Source of the DNA: Acidimicrobiales bacterium | Lineage (GTDB): Bacteria; Actinomycetota; Acidimicrobiia; Acidimicrobiales; MedAcidi-G1 | Length of the DNA stretch: 64,000 nucleotides | Direction: 5' to 3' | NCBI GenBank assembly: GCA_029242745.1 | Contig: JAQWTI010000053.1 | Location: 1-64,000, forward strand | In this document: positions 38,467 to 50,172 of the stretch, piece by piece | Numbering within the stretch: position 1 is the first letter of the stretch | Layout of the letters: the number at the start of each line of letters is the position of its first letter | The notes under the pieces: generated by a model | The model's database searches: none | Seen by the model: the letters and a program-made list of their open reading frames with translations, nothing else | Told to the model about the DNA's origin: nothing | Program-made: the position numbers and the translations under genes

Positions 38467-38482
38467 GTACCGGAATCGGTAC
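38467..38482 (+). promoter_or_regulatory. Stem-loop in the atp operon leader
   Basis: GTACCG-GAAT-CGGTAC forms a 6-bp perfect stem with a 4-base loop, 44 bases before the first atp start codon and downstream of the predicted promoter. Without a U-run it is not a terminator; it may affect leader stability or translation. Confidence 0.4.
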
Positions 38483-38525
38483 GCCCGGGTGTCTTATGGG
38501 ACCCACCAGTGAAGGATTCACCCAA

Positions 38526-38795
38526 ATGGCCACTCCTAAAGCGCGCGAGATGCGGCAGGGTTTCGGTGACGCGTTTGCTGCGGCCTTCGAGTTGGTGGCT
38601 ACACCGACCATATTCGGCCTCTTGGGCTGGCTTCTGGACAGCCGTGTCGGTACCGCTCCGGTCTTCACCATTGTCCTGACCTTGGTCACACTCACCTATG
38701 CCTCCTATCGGCTGGCTCATAACTATGGAGAGAGTCTCGATCAAGCCCGTGCTGAGCGCCGACGTGCTTGGCAGACGGAGGGACCTCTCCTATGA
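38526..38795 (+). CDS. AtpZ/AtpI-type F0F1 assembly protein
   Basis: An 89-residue protein with two TM helices (PTIFGLLGWLLDS and FTIVLTLVTLTYASYRL) separated by a short loop, typical of AtpI/AtpZ proteins that help assemble the c-ring or carry divalent cations. The first amphipathic segment (KAREMRQGFGDAFAAAFE) precedes TM1. The ATG at 38526 has AAGGA ten bases upstream; the longer upstream frame is not family-like. It overlaps the next gene by ATGA and corresponds by position to mycobacterial Rv1303 or its neighbour. Confidence 0.75.
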   Translation: MATPKAREMRQGFGDAFAAAFELVATPTIFGLLGWLLDSRVGTAPVFTIVLTLVTLTYASYRLAHNYGESLDQARAERRRAWQTEGPLL

Positions 38796-39241
38796 ACGAC
38801 GGTATGACCAGTGGTCTTACTACCGAGACCGCCATTGCCCGCGACTTAACCAAGCGGGCAGTTTGGGTTGCTCCTGCCTTTCTGCTTGTGGGGATAATCG
38901 GTTGGGGACTCGATGGCCTGCTTTCGGCGGCTTTGGCCTTAGTGCTGGTGGCCTTGAACTTCCGGCTGGGGGCAGCAATCATTACTCGGGCTGCGCAGAT
39001 TTCTATTAATGCTCTTTACGGCGCTGTCCTCGGCGGCTATGTCGCCCGTCTCGCCTTGATGACGGTGGTTGTGCTAGGTGTCAAGGCCGTTGGTTTGCTG
39101 GCTACCGTGCCGTTTGCTATCACTTTGCTCGTTACCCACCTTGGCCTTCTGGCCTGGGAGTCCAAGCACGTCGCTATGACGCTCGCCGCTCCCGGCCTAA
39201 AGCCCACGAATAGATCTCTACAGGAGAAGCGCTCCACGTGA
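38792..39241 (+). CDS. ATP synthase I-like membrane protein
   Basis: A 149-residue protein with four hydrophobic helices, resembling the ATP synthase I chain that precedes atpB in many bacteria. It begins at the ATG overlapping the previous stop (ATGA) and ends in a GTGA overlap with atpB, so translation is coupled across all three genes. A gentle sequence similarity (LGVKAVGLLATVPFAITLLVTHLG) is typical of this rapidly evolving family. Role inferred from position and topology. Confidence 0.7.
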   Translation: MNDGMTSGLTTETAIARDLTKRAVWVAPAFLLVGIIGWGLDGLLSAALALVLVALNFRLGAAIITRAAQISINALYGAVLGGYVARLALMTVVVLGVKAVGLLATVPFAITLLVTHLGLLAWESKHVAMTLAAPGLKPTNRSLQEKRST

Positions 39242-40005
39242 ATGTGCTTGCACTTGAGTTCCCACCGGTAAGCCACCTCTTCTCGTGGCCTGATATTTTC
39301 TTTAGTGATACGGCTTACGCCATCAACAAGACATCTTTGATCTATCTGGCTGCCGTCGTGATCACCGCGACCATATTCCTACTCGCAGGCCGCAACACCG
39401 GCTCGTTGGTGCCGGCTGGCATCCAACACGTCGCTGAGTCCGGGGTGACTTTCATCGAAGAGTCAGTGGTTATGGAGACCATTGGCGAAGAGGGTAAGAA
39501 GTTTGTGCCCTTCTTGACGACGATGTTTTTCTTCATTCTCTTTTCGAATATTTTTGAAGTGATCCCGGGTATCCAGTTCCCGGCCAATAGCCGTATGGCC
39601 ATCCCAATCACCCTGGCGTTGGTTGTCTGGGTGATCTACAACTTTGTAGGGGTCCGCTCCCAAGGCTTGGGTGGCTACCTGAAGAATTCGTTATTTCCTC
39701 CTGGTGTACCTGTGGCGCTTTACCTAATAGTGACCCCCATCGAACTTGTGTCAACCTTCGTGGTTCGGCCTTTCTCGCTGGCCATTCGTCTTTGGGCCAA
39801 CATGGTTGCTGGCCACTTGCTGCTGGTCACCTTTGCCGTGCTGACCCAAACGCTTTGGTCAAACGGCTACGTGGGTGCTGTTGCGCCCTTCTCGATGCTC
39901 GTCATGATGACTGGCTTCGAAATCTTGGTCTCAGTTCTACAGGCTTTTATCTTTACGATTCTGACTGCTGTGTACATCGGCGGCTCACTTCACCCGGCCC
40001 ATTAG
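39238..40005 (+). CDS. atpB: ATP synthase F0 subunit a
   Basis: A 255-residue membrane protein that forms the proton half-channels against the c-ring. FSNIFEVIPGIQFPANSRM and the essential-Arg helix FSLAIRLWANMVAGH are characteristic. Start GTG at 39238 overlaps the preceding stop; AGGAGAA lies about ten bases upstream. It is followed by a 116-bp gap with a hairpin and then atpE. Confidence 0.95.
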   Translation: MNVLALEFPPVSHLFSWPDIFFSDTAYAINKTSLIYLAAVVITATIFLLAGRNTGSLVPAGIQHVAESGVTFIEESVVMETIGEEGKKFVPFLTTMFFFILFSNIFEVIPGIQFPANSRMAIPITLALVVWVIYNFVGVRSQGLGGYLKNSLFPPGVPVALYLIVTPIELVSTFVVRPFSLAIRLWANMVAGHLLLVTFAVLTQTLWSNGYVGAVAPFSMLVMMTGFEILVSVLQAFIFTILTAVYIGGSLHPAH

Positions 40006-40073
40006 GACCGGATAAACAAGATCGTTGTCCGTCATCTGGCGGGCTCGAAAACCCCTATTAACAACACAAGTCT

Positions 40074-40095
40074 CCGGACCGGAAAGACCGGCCGG
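40074..40095 (+). promoter_or_regulatory. Hairpin between atpB and atpE
   Basis: CCGG-A-CCGG (40074-40082) pairs with CCGGCCGG (40088-40095) around the loop AAAGA, with one bulged A. No U-run follows. It lies 26 bases before the atpE start and its AGGAG. Such intercistronic structures can protect or raise translation of atpE, whose product is needed in several copies per enzyme. Confidence 0.5.
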
Positions 40096-40103
40096 GTGCA
40101 TGA

Positions 40104-40379
<276 letters not shown>

Positions 40380-40437
40380 TCGGGATATTCCCCTATCACG
40401 CTTCAGAGAGACCCTTCGAGTAGAGAGACAGAACCCA

Positions 40438-41148
40438 ATGCGTAATCGACGGACCCGTCTGCTGGCGGCCCCGCTGCTCACCATGCTGTGTGTATTGGCC
40501 TTCGCTGGCCCGGCACAAGCTTCCGGCGAGAGTGTGGGCGCTTGCATGGCCGAACATCTAGAAGAGTTAGTGGATCAGCACGATGGTGATCTTCATCACG
40601 TCCTGCATGATGAGCACGTGCAAGACGAGCTCGAGAAGTGCTTTGAGGCACCCAACCCAATATTGCCGGAGACAACTGAAATCATTTGGGGCGGTGCCGC
40701 CTTCCTAATTTTGTTCGTGGTGATGGTTAAAAAGGGTTTTCCAGCGGTGAAGGGTGCGATGGATGCTCGAGCTGAGAAGATTCGTAGTGACCTCGATGCG
40801 GCTGACCAAGCTAAAGCGGATGCCCTGGCGGTGCAGGCTGACTATGAGGCCCGTCTGGCCGATGCTAAGTCTGAAGCTTCGCGCCTTATTGATGAGGCCA
40901 GAGGTGCGGCTGATCAGGTAAAGGCAGATCTGATGATGCGCCACGAGGCGGAGATGGCGGATCAGCGTGAGCGAGCGGCCGTTGAGATTGAATCAGCAAG
41001 AGCCCAGGCCATTGCTGACCTGCGGGCCGAGGTGGCCGAGATAGCACTTGGAGCTGCTGAGCGGGTCGTCCAGTCCAGTCTTGACGCTGAGGTGCAGGGT
41101 CGTCTGATAGACGCTTACATCGACGAGGTGACCGGCAGTAATGGCTAA
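40438..41148 (+). CDS. atpF: ATP synthase F0 subunit b with signal peptide and extracytoplasmic His-rich segment
   Basis: A 236-residue b subunit, longer than the usual about 155-175. The last 150 residues are the normal b: TM helix at about 82-97 (TEIIWGGAAFLILFVVMV) and a long charged coiled coil that binds delta. The first 28 residues form a signal peptide (RNRRTRLL, hydrophobic core, cleavage after AQA). Between them lies a segment of about 50 residues with C36, C68 and six His (40, 48, 53, 54, 57, 60), on the outer face by topology. It overlaps atpH by 8 bp. The signal-peptide reading depends on the ATG at 40438; no other start before the TM fits as well. Confidence 0.9.
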   Translation: MRNRRTRLLAAPLLTMLCVLAFAGPAQASGESVGACMAEHLEELVDQHDGDLHHVLHDEHVQDELEKCFEAPNPILPETTEIIWGGAAFLILFVVMVKKGFPAVKGAMDARAEKIRSDLDAADQAKADALAVQADYEARLADAKSEASRLIDEARGAADQVKADLMMRHEAEMADQRERAAVEIESARAQAIADLRAEVAEIALGAAERVVQSSLDAEVQGRLIDAYIDEVTGSNG

Positions 41149-41671
41149 TTCGACTGTGACCAGTTATGCCGAGGCGTTGTTCGCTATCGCTGCCGCAGAG
41201 GGTGACCTCAATGCAGTCGAAGAGGAGTTGTTCCAGTTTGCTCAGGCATTTCGGTCCAACAATGAACTGAGTTCGACCTTGGCGGATCAGACTGTGCCGG
41301 TTTCTGGACGCCAACAGGTTGTAGAAGACCTGCTGAACGGAAAGGCGTCGGCTACCACGACGGCACTTGTTTCGATGCTGGTAGGCGCTGGTCGGGCTGC
41401 CGAACTGCCCGCCATTGTCGAAGCGCTAGTTGAGCGCAGTGCCGCTTCGCGTAACAAAGATGTGGCAACAGTGCGTTCGGTGGTGGATTTGACTGCCGAT
41501 CAAAAAGACCGTCTGGCAACTGCCATTAATATCCGCACTGGAAAGGCCGTCGAGATCAAGGTTGTGATTGACCCCACAGTGCTCGGTGGCGCAGTGACCC
41601 AAATTGGTGACGAGATCATCGACGGCAGCGTTCGGCGCCGTCTGAACCAGCTCCGCGAGAGCTTCCGCTAG
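41141..41671 (+). CDS. atpH: ATP synthase F1 subunit delta
   Basis: A 176-residue delta subunit (OSCP type) that joins the b stalk to alpha. The N-terminal helical domain begins VTSYAEALFAIAAAEG, and the C-terminal pattern DPTVLGGAVTQIGDEIIDGSVRRRL is the family signature. In mycobacteria delta is fused to a second b-like part; here it is a normal stand-alone protein. It overlaps atpF by 8 bp. Confidence 0.93.
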   Translation: MANSTVTSYAEALFAIAAAEGDLNAVEEELFQFAQAFRSNNELSSTLADQTVPVSGRQQVVEDLLNGKASATTTALVSMLVGAGRAAELPAIVEALVERSAASRNKDVATVRSVVDLTADQKDRLATAINIRTGKAVEIKVVIDPTVLGGAVTQIGDEIIDGSVRRRLNQLRESFR

Positions 41672-41704
41672 GCCTCGGCCGGCCAGAGACGAGAGAGACC
41701 AATC

Positions 41705-43321
41705 ATGTCCGAACTCACCATCAATACCGCAGATATCGCAGCAGCGATCCACAAGAATCTTGAGGGTTTCGCCCCTAGCCTGGAACAGAGTCAGGTCGGT
41801 CGGGTGCTTGAGGTTGGCGACGGCATTGCCCGCGTATCGGGACTGCCCGATGTGGCGGTGAACGAACTGCTTCAGTTCGAAGGTGGCACCTTCGGCCTCG
41901 CCCTAAACCTCGATGAGGAATCCATCGGTGCGGTGGTCCTTGGAGAGGTCGACAACATCGAGGAGGGCCAGACGGTTCGTGCCACCGGTGATCTTCTGTC
42001 ATTGCCTGTTGGTGATGGCTTGCTAGGTCGTGTGGTCAATGCTCTCGGAGAGCCCATCGATGGGAAGGGTCCGCTGACTAACACCCAACCTCGCCGGATG
42101 GAGATTCAGGCGCCGGGAATCATGGGACGCAAACCGGTGCATGAGCCCATGCAGACTGGTATTAAGGCCATCGACTCGCTAATCCCGATTGGTCGCGGTC
42201 AGCGCGAACTCATCATTGGTGACCGTAAGACAGGCAAGACGACGATCGCTATGGACACGATTATCAACCAGGCCGGCCAGGGCATGAAGTGCGTCTACGT
42301 GGCTATAGGTCAAAAGGCGTCGACAGTGGCCCAAAATGTGGCTGTCCTCGAGTCGTACGGTGCCATGGACTACACCGTCGTAGTGGTGGCTCCGGCCTCT
42401 GATCCGGCACCGTTCAAATACCTTGCTCCTTACGCTGGATGCGCGATCGGACAGCACTGGATGGACAATGGACAGCACGCTTTGGCCGTCTATGACGACC
42501 TATCTAAGCAAGCCGAGGCATACCGCCAGATGTCACTGCTCCTGCGTCGCCCACCCGGGCGCGAGGCCTATCCGGGAGATGTCTTCTATCTGCACAGTCG
42601 CCTGCTGGAGCGTGCCGCCAAACTCAGCGATGATCTGGGTGCCGGTTCCATGACGGCTCTGCCGGTCATCGAAACCAAAGCAGGTGATGTGTCAGCGTTC
42701 ATCCCGACCAACGTCATCTCGATCACCGATGGTCAGATCTTTCTCCAAGACGACCTGTTTAAGTCGGGCGTGCGACCAGCGGTGGATGTTGGAATCTCCG
42801 TGTCGCGCGTTGGTTCAGCCGCGCAGATCAAGGCTATGAAGACGGCCGTGGGCACACTCAAGTCTGACTTACAGCAGTTCCGTGAGTTGGAGTCGTTCGC
42901 AGCCTTCGGCTCAGATCTAGACGCTGTGTCTCAGGCGCAATTGGACCGGGGATACCGCCTGACCGAACTTCTCAAGCAGGGTCTCAACTCGCCACTGCTG
43001 GTCGAAGAACAAGTTGTATCTATCTGGGCCGGAACCCGTGGGCATCTCGACAGTGTGCACGTTTCTGACGTAAGTCGCTTTGAGTCTGAGCTCCTGGAGT
43101 GGTTTCGGACTCGTCATGCCGATGTGCTGGCTGATATTAGAGAATCAGGCAAGGTAGCCGACGAGAGCGCTTTTGAAGCCGCCATTGGAACGTTTGCTGA
43201 GCAGTTTGAAGGTTCGGTGGACGTAGGTTCAGCGCCCGATGCGGAATCAACCGGCACCGATTCGAATATCGTCGATGCAGGTACCACACTCCCTGAAGAG
43301 GACATCTCGGAGACCGAGTGA
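41705..43321 (+). CDS. atpA: ATP synthase F1 subunit alpha
   Basis: A 538-residue non-catalytic nucleotide-binding subunit, with Walker A GDRKTGKT at about 172-179 and conserved blocks QKASTVAQN and [20 protein letters not shown]. It carries about 34 extra residues after the normal final helix (from about GSVDVGSAP to the end), rich in Asp, Glu, Thr and Ser. Mycobacterial alpha also has a C-terminal extension that helps suppress ATP hydrolysis, but I do not see that sequence itself. Followed 81 bp later by atpG. Confidence 0.96.
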   Translation: MSELTINTADIAAAIHKNLEGFAPSLEQSQVGRVLEVGDGIARVSGLPDVAVNELLQFEGGTFGLALNLDEESIGAVVLGEVDNIEEGQTVRATGDLLSLPVGDGLLGRVVNALGEPIDGKGPLTNTQPRRMEIQAPGIMGRKPVHEPMQTGIKAIDSLIPIGRGQRELIIGDRKTGKTTIAMDTIINQAGQGMKCVYVAIGQKASTVAQNVAVLESYGAMDYTVVVVAPASDPAPFKYLAPYAGCAIGQHWMDNGQHALAVYDDLSKQAEAYRQMSLLLRRPPGREAYPGDVFYLHSRLLERAAKLSDDLGAGSMTALPVIETKAGDVSAFIPTNVISITDGQIFLQDDLFKSGVRPAVDVGISVSRVGSAAQIKAMKTAVGTLKSDLQQFRELESFAAFGSDLDAVSQAQLDRGYRLTELLKQGLNSPLLVEEQVVSIWAGTRGHLDSVHVSDVSRFESELLEWFRTRHADVLADIRESGKVADESAFEAAIGTFAEQFEGSVDVGSAPDAESTGTDSNIVDAGTTLPEEDISETE

Positions 43322-43402
43322 ACGTTGTGACCTGCTTGTCGGACATCTGTTCTTCCCGCCGCGACTTGGGTGGTACGCGCCCCTTTAGGAAGGCAGTGTG
43401 CT

Positions 43403-45798
<2,396 letters not shown>

Positions 45799-45805
45799 GG
45801 CACCC

Positions 45806-46198
45806 ATGACGTTCCAGGTTGAGTTGGTCTCTCCGGAGGCCATCGCCTACAGCGGCGAAGCTGAGATGATCATCGCCCGAACTGTTGAGGGTGGTGACAT
45901 CGCCTTCCAGCCGGGACACGTGCCTTTCATCGGGGTGCTGGCTGTGTGGTCGGTTGATGTGATTCGGCCAGATGGTCAACGAGACACCATTGCAGTGCAT
46001 CAGGGCTTTGTCCAAGTGGCTGGTACGAAGGTCAGCATCCTGTCCGATGTATCTGAATCAGCTGGGGATATCGATGTAGGCCGGGCTGAGTCGGCGAAGT
46101 CGGTTGCTGAAGAGGCCCTGATAGCGAACAAGGACGACGTTGACGCTGCCGAGGCATTGTCTCGTGCCGAACTCCGCCTCCGGGTGGCTGGAGGCTAG
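45806..46198 (+). CDS. atpC: ATP synthase F1 subunit epsilon
   Basis: A 130-residue epsilon with N-terminal beta-sandwich (VELVSPEAIAYSGEAEMI, GDIAFQPGHVPFIGVL) and a C-terminal helical hairpin rich in Glu and Ala. The ATG at 45806 is 7 bp after the atpD stop, with GAGG upstream. The last gene of the atp operon; convergent with glpX across 64 bp. A weak hairpin GAGGA/TCCTC lies in the glpX 3' end, but no clear terminator was found. Confidence 0.92.
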   Translation: MTFQVELVSPEAIAYSGEAEMIIARTVEGGDIAFQPGHVPFIGVLAVWSVDVIRPDGQRDTIAVHQGFVQVAGTKVSILSDVSESAGDIDVGRAESAKSVAEEALIANKDDVDAAEALSRAELRLRVAGG

Positions 46199-46262
46199 TC
46201 CGCATCCGTCGTTAGCGGGTAGGGGACCGTCACCAATTCATTCTTGGCTCATCGACAGAAAT

Positions 46263-47252
46263 TCAATAAGCTGAGGAAAATTCCTCTAGTTTGTCCAAGG
46301 CGTGATGGGCATCGATCATGCGAACTGTCCCTGACTTGGAACGCATGACAAGTGACTGGGTGTGTGCCGCTCCTGAGGTGTAGTGGACGCCCTTGACTAA
46401 GTCGCCGTCTGTAATTCCAGTTGCTGAAAAAAAACAATTGTCCCCAGCCACCAGATCGTCAGTTCCAAGTACGCGGTCGAGGTCGTAACCGGCTTTGATC
46501 GCCGCATCCCGCTCGGCCTCGTTGCGAGGCCACAGGCGACCCTGGATAGACCCACCCATGCACTTGAGTGCAGCAGCCGAGATCACACCCTCGGGTGTTC
46601 CACCGATACCGAATAACACGTCCGCACCTGAGTCGTCCCATGCCGTCGAAATGGCTCCAGCCACATCCCCGTCGGGAATGAGCCGAATACGTGCACCGGC
46701 TGCCCGGACCTCTGCGATCAGGTTGTTGTGCCGGTCCCTGTCCAAAATGACTGCGGTCAGATCGCGGACGTCTTCGTTCTTGGCCTGAGCGATCCGCTGC
46801 AGATTCTCAGTCGGAGAGGCATTGATATCAATCACAGCGGCACACTGAGGTCCAACTGCGATCTTCTCCATGTAGACGCATGGCCCAGGGTCAAACATGG
46901 TTCCGCGATCGCTAACGGCTATTACTGCAATGGCGTTGGCCCGGCCCAGCGAGGTAAGCGTGGTGCCATCGATCGGGTCAACGGCAATATCGGCGGCTGG
47001 TGGTAGGCCCGTGCCGATGTGCTCGCCGTTGAAGAGCATCGGAGCCTCATCTTTTTCACCCTCACCTATGACAACAATTCCATCCATGGTCACGGTGTCA
47101 AGCACGTGGCGCATGGCGTCTACCGCCGCACCATCGGCCCCCTCCTTATCACCTCGCCCCATCCAGCGCGCTGCCGCTAGAGCGGCGGCTTCGGTCACCC
47201 GGCAGAGTTCGAGAGCAAGGTTGCGGTCAGGTACCTGAGCGTCATCAGTCAT
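46263..47252 (-). CDS. glpX: Fructose-1,6-bisphosphatase class II
   Basis: A 329-residue Mg/Mn-dependent phosphatase of the inositol-monophosphatase-like fold, the gluconeogenic enzyme of most actinobacteria. [19 protein letters not shown] and [17 protein letters not shown] are conserved metal- and substrate-binding blocks. The reading frame extends upstream to 47414, but the extra N-terminus is not family-like; the ATG at 47252 is chosen because it fits family length. Divergent from the zinc-ribbon gene, 64 bp apart. Confidence 0.93.
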   Translation of the reverse strand: MTDDAQVPDRNLALELCRVTEAAALAAARWMGRGDKEGADGAAVDAMRHVLDTVTMDGIVVIGEGEKDEAPMLFNGEHIGTGLPPAADIAVDPIDGTTLTSLGRANAIAVIAVSDRGTMFDPGPCVYMEKIAVGPQCAAVIDINASPTENLQRIAQAKNEDVRDLTAVILDRDRHNNLIAEVRAAGARIRLIPDGDVAGAISTAWDDSGADVLFGIGGTPEGVISAAALKCMGGSIQGRLWPRNEAERDAAIKAGYDLDRVLGTDDLVAGDNCFFSATGITDGDLVKGVHYTSGAAHTQSLVMRSKSGTVRMIDAHHALDKLEEFSSAY

Positions 47253-47316
47253 AGTTTGGAAACTTACCCGGATGGCCGGGGATGTGGGAGACCGGCGGCG
47301 GTGGCAGGATGTTCGT

Positions 47317-48105
47317 ATGGCTTGGTGTTTCCAGTGTGGAACCGAATACATCCTCGGTGTCGAAGACTGTGTCGAATGCGGTGTGGCCCTAGTGGCTGAG
47401 ATGCCAGCCGACACAACCGGGGTAGGTCTATCAGATGAAGACCAGTTGGCTTACGAGTTGCATGAGTGGGCTGGTGAGAGTCGTCGGATCCTGGACCAAG
47501 ACTTGGTTGCAGCAGACATCGCCCACGCCTGGCAGGGGGCCACCTTGGTGGTCCGCGCCGCTGATGAGGAGGCGGTGGACCGACTAGTGGCGAGTGCTGA
47601 GGATGCTGGAGGCCTGGCTTTGGAACGGGGTGTGGAAACGGTGGCTTATGGGGTAGACGGCTGGGCGGCTGACGAGCAATCGGCGTTCAGTGATCTATTG
47701 GTTCGGCTCGGCGTCCCGCACGAGTTTGACACTGAGGGTGATTTGGTAGTGCGAGCAGCTGACGAGGAGGCTGTGGAGTCGGCACTGGACGCGTTTCAGG
47801 CTGGTGGAGACGAACGACCTGAACTCGAAGGATTAGAAGCGAATGGTCTGTTGAGTGAGGTGTTTGTTGCTTGTGACCGCTTACGTCGTGACGCTCGAGA
47901 TCTAACTGGCATTGACCGGCTGATTGAACTGGCCCCGATCTTAGTTGGGCACCGTCCTCCTTTTGGGATCGATAGCCGGCTCTGGAATGCACTTGGTGAC
48001 CGAACCACTGGATTAGTTGGATTATTGGGGGCAGGCGATCCTGATCCCACGGCAGTGTTAGATGAGGCCCGTCAACTGTCAGAAACTCTCCGCCAGTTGA
48101 CCTGA
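47317..48105 (+). CDS. Zinc-ribbon protein with two DUF2007-like repeats
   Basis: A 262-residue protein of unknown function. The N-terminus is a zinc ribbon with CxxC at about residues 4-7 (CFQCGTEY) and a second pair about 11 residues later (CVECGVAL). Two related repeats follow, each ending with the same [11 protein letters not shown] block, at about 80-95 and 140-155; they resemble the DUF2007 fold, which may bind small molecules. The rest is a helical, mostly acidic C-terminal part. Start ATG at 47317 is the start that keeps the zinc ribbon next to the N-terminus. It is divergent from glpX and has a terminator just after it. No function is assigned. Confidence 0.75.
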   Translation: MAWCFQCGTEYILGVEDCVECGVALVAEMPADTTGVGLSDEDQLAYELHEWAGESRRILDQDLVAADIAHAWQGATLVVRAADEEAVDRLVASAEDAGGLALERGVETVAYGVDGWAADEQSAFSDLLVRLGVPHEFDTEGDLVVRAADEEAVESALDAFQAGGDERPELEGLEANGLLSEVFVACDRLRRDARDLTGIDRLIELAPILVGHRPPFGIDSRLWNALGDRTTGLVGLLGAGDPDPTAVLDEARQLSETLRQLT

Positions 48106-48108
48106 TAC

Positions 48109-48133
48109 TGCCGTTCGTTGGACGGCATTTGTT
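48109..48133 (+). terminator. Intrinsic terminator after the zinc-ribbon gene
   Basis: TGCCGT/ACGGCA (48109-48114 with 48122-48127) forms a 6-bp stem with a 7-base loop, followed by tttgtt. It begins three bases after the stop codon. The stem is short but correctly placed. Confidence 0.5.
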
Positions 48134-48221
48134 CGATAAGGAATTGCGTAGTTTCTGTGTTGGGGGGAGTATCTGGTTCCGTTTGGGACAGCCCCGAGCG
48201 TCAGAGACAGGAGGTGGGGTC

Positions 48222-48503
48222 GTGCGTTTCATTCAGATTATTGAGTCCGAGACAGATCCGGCAGAGGAGATGGCTGGTGTGCGTGGCTACGCCGAGCAGG
48301 CGGGTAGCGACGTCACCGTCGAGCGCGTGACCGTTTGTGGTGATCGGGATCGCCCTGGGGTCACTGTCATGATTGCTGAGTTTGCTTCCGCTGAAGCGGC
48401 CAAACAGAACGATGAGGCGGAGATCACTCAAGAGGGGGCCGAGAACGCTTCGGAAAGCACGTCGTACCGGAACTTGGACGTTTATGGCGTAGTGGAGTTG
48501 TAA
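48222..48503 (+). CDS. Small conserved hypothetical protein, possible ABM-like fold
   Basis: A 93-residue protein that starts VRFIQIIESETDP at a GTG preceded by GGAGG seven bases upstream. Its alternating strands and the helix AEEMAGVRGYAEQAG suggest a small alpha-beta dimer of the ABM type, but no catalytic residue is recognisable. The open frame reaches further left (48129), but that part lacks family character. Function unknown. Confidence 0.7.
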   Translation: MRFIQIIESETDPAEEMAGVRGYAEQAGSDVTVERVTVCGDRDRPGVTVMIAEFASAEAAKQNDEAEITQEGAENASESTSYRNLDVYGVVEL

Positions 48504-48532
48504 GCAGCCGGGTCAGCGATTGGTTGGGAGGT

Positions 48533-49537
48533 TTAGTCGCTCCGCATGGCTCGCCATAGCGATCGGTAGGACGGCCACTCCAGTTCACCCACGTAGCCGT
48601 CGTCGACCAATGCGGCGTGCAGATGTGGCAGGTTGCGATACGGCACCCTCATGTCAACGTGGTGTGCCAGGTGGTACCCGACGCTGAACGGCACCATCAG
48701 GAGCTGGGACAGGGGCGATTGATGCACGTGTCGAGTGGTGCGCCGACGGTCGACTGAGCGCGTCATGCCGCCGTGTTCGGCAATAGCCCGGAGCCTGTTC
48801 ATAAATTGATAGATCGTGGCCCAAGGGAGTACCCAGATAAGGAGGTATAGCCACGGATGGCCAAACACCCAAAAGGCTGCAAATACCAATGCTTGTCCGC
48901 CTATGAAACGGTAGGTGGTTCGTCGGTGGCTTTTCTGTCCGAGTCGCTGGAACCGGGGCCACACGATCCGGAAGGCCGAGATGCCGGCTAGGTCCCGGCA
49001 GTGTTTACGTCTCATTGACGACGCTGTGATTGGGTATTGCGAGTAGAGGAGGAAGTCGGGCTCCTTAGGACCGAATTCGTCTCGATGGTGGTGGATGTGG
49101 CCGACCCGATAGCCGTGTCCACCGGTTCCGAAGGTCAGCCAACCGATGAGGTGGATCCCAATCAGGTCATTAATCCGACGACGGGAGAACAGCACCCGGT
49201 GGGCGGCTTCGTGGTGGAGGATGAACAGCCGGTTCTGCGCAATAGGCATAATCAAGAACGCTGACAACCAGCAGAGTGGATGGGCAGCGGTCACTGAGGC
49301 GGCGACCACGGCTACTGGGAGAAGGGTTGCCACAACCACTGTCAGGACGTTTCGTGTGTTGGGAACAGAGCGCAATTCATCACGAAATTCACCTTTCGGC
49401 CTCCCATCTGGGTGTAGGCGAGCGCTACCCGCAAAGACTGATGGTGTAGGCGCCATGCGTCCGGTCATTGACGCCACAGAAGATGCATGCCGCGTTTCGG
49501 CATCCGTTGTCACCGTCGGTCGGTGGTGATCCTCCAT
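48533..49537 (-). CDS. Membrane fatty acid desaturase family protein
   Basis: A 334-residue membrane di-iron protein. Three His boxes are HHEAAH, HIHHH and HLAHH (in GYHLAHHVDMRVPYRN), placed around two pairs of TM segments as in acyl-lipid desaturases and hydroxylases. Desaturation of fatty acids is the likely role; other members act on carotenoids or sphingolipids. It is convergent with the small gene at 48222 and divergent from the hydrolase at 49600. The first 50 residues look disordered, so the actual start may be a later Met. Confidence 0.85.
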   Translation of the reverse strand: MEDHHRPTVTTDAETRHASSVASMTGRMAPTPSVFAGSARLHPDGRPKGEFRDELRSVPNTRNVLTVVVATLLPVAVVAASVTAAHPLCWLSAFLIMPIAQNRLFILHHEAAHRVLFSRRRINDLIGIHLIGWLTFGTGGHGYRVGHIHHHRDEFGPKEPDFLLYSQYPITASSMRRKHCRDLAGISAFRIVWPRFQRLGQKSHRRTTYRFIGGQALVFAAFWVFGHPWLYLLIWVLPWATIYQFMNRLRAIAEHGGMTRSVDRRRTTRHVHQSPLSQLLMVPFSVGYHLAHHVDMRVPYRNLPHLHAALVDDGYVGELEWPSYRSLWRAMRSD

Positions 49538-49599
49538 GAGGTCAGCGTACCGATAGAGGTCCGCCGAGGTCAGAATCGAGCCACGGCTATCATCGGCGA

Positions 49600-50172
49600 G
49601 TGTCTCGCTCTCAACCAGTGTCCGGACTTTTCCTCACTCCTGGGGCGGGTAGCGACCGTGACCATCCTGGTTTAGTCGCCTTAGAGGACCACTTGGCGCC
49701 GCTTCCAGTTGAGCGTGCAGACTTTCCCTATAGAAAAGCTGGGAAACCCTTCCCGGATCGGACACCAGTACTCGTCCAAGCTATTCGTGATGGTGTTGAG
49801 GCGATGGCTGGAAAGCACAACCTAGACGCCACTCAACTGGTGTTAGGGGGGCGGAGCATGGGTGGACGCATGTCTTCACTCGCCATTGCTGCGGGCCTCC
49901 CAGCGGCTGGTCTAGTAATGGTTTCCTATCCGCTGCACCCACCGAAGAAGCCTGAAAAGTTGCGAGTTGACCATTTTGCATCCATAAACGTTCCGTGTTT
50001 GTTCATCTCTGGTGACCGTGACGAGTTTGGCTCCCCCGAAGAGTTCGATGTTCAACTAACTGCTGTTCCTGGACCAGTCACTGTGGTGCGAGTGCCGGGC
50101 AAACGACATGATTTGAAGGATGCAGATGAGGTGATATGCGATGCTGTTCAGGAATGGTTGGACCGACTCTAG
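49600..50172 (+). CDS. Alpha/beta hydrolase of the KANL3/Tex30 type
   Basis: A 190-residue short alpha/beta hydrolase. GAGSDRDHPG near residue 15 and the nucleophile elbow GGRSMGGRM (Ser near 95) are typical, with a possible acid D in SGDRDEFGSPEEF and His in GKRHDLKDAD. Start GTG. Its stop overlaps the end of the convergent MFS gene by four bases. Substrate unknown. Confidence 0.78.
   Translation: MSRSQPVSGLFLTPGAGSDRDHPGLVALEDHLAPLPVERADFPYRKAGKPFPDRTPVLVQAIRDGVEAMAGKHNLDATQLVLGGRSMGGRMSSLAIAAGLPAAGLVMVSYPLHPPKKPEKLRVDHFASINVPCLFISGDRDEFGSPEEFDVQLTAVPGPVTVVRVPGKRHDLKDADEVICDAVQEWLDRL

Noticed and set aside
46272-46286. Hairpin GAGGA/TCCTC as a bidirectional terminator for atpC and glpX
   Set aside because: It lies inside the glpX coding end and has only a short T-run, so it is not claimed.
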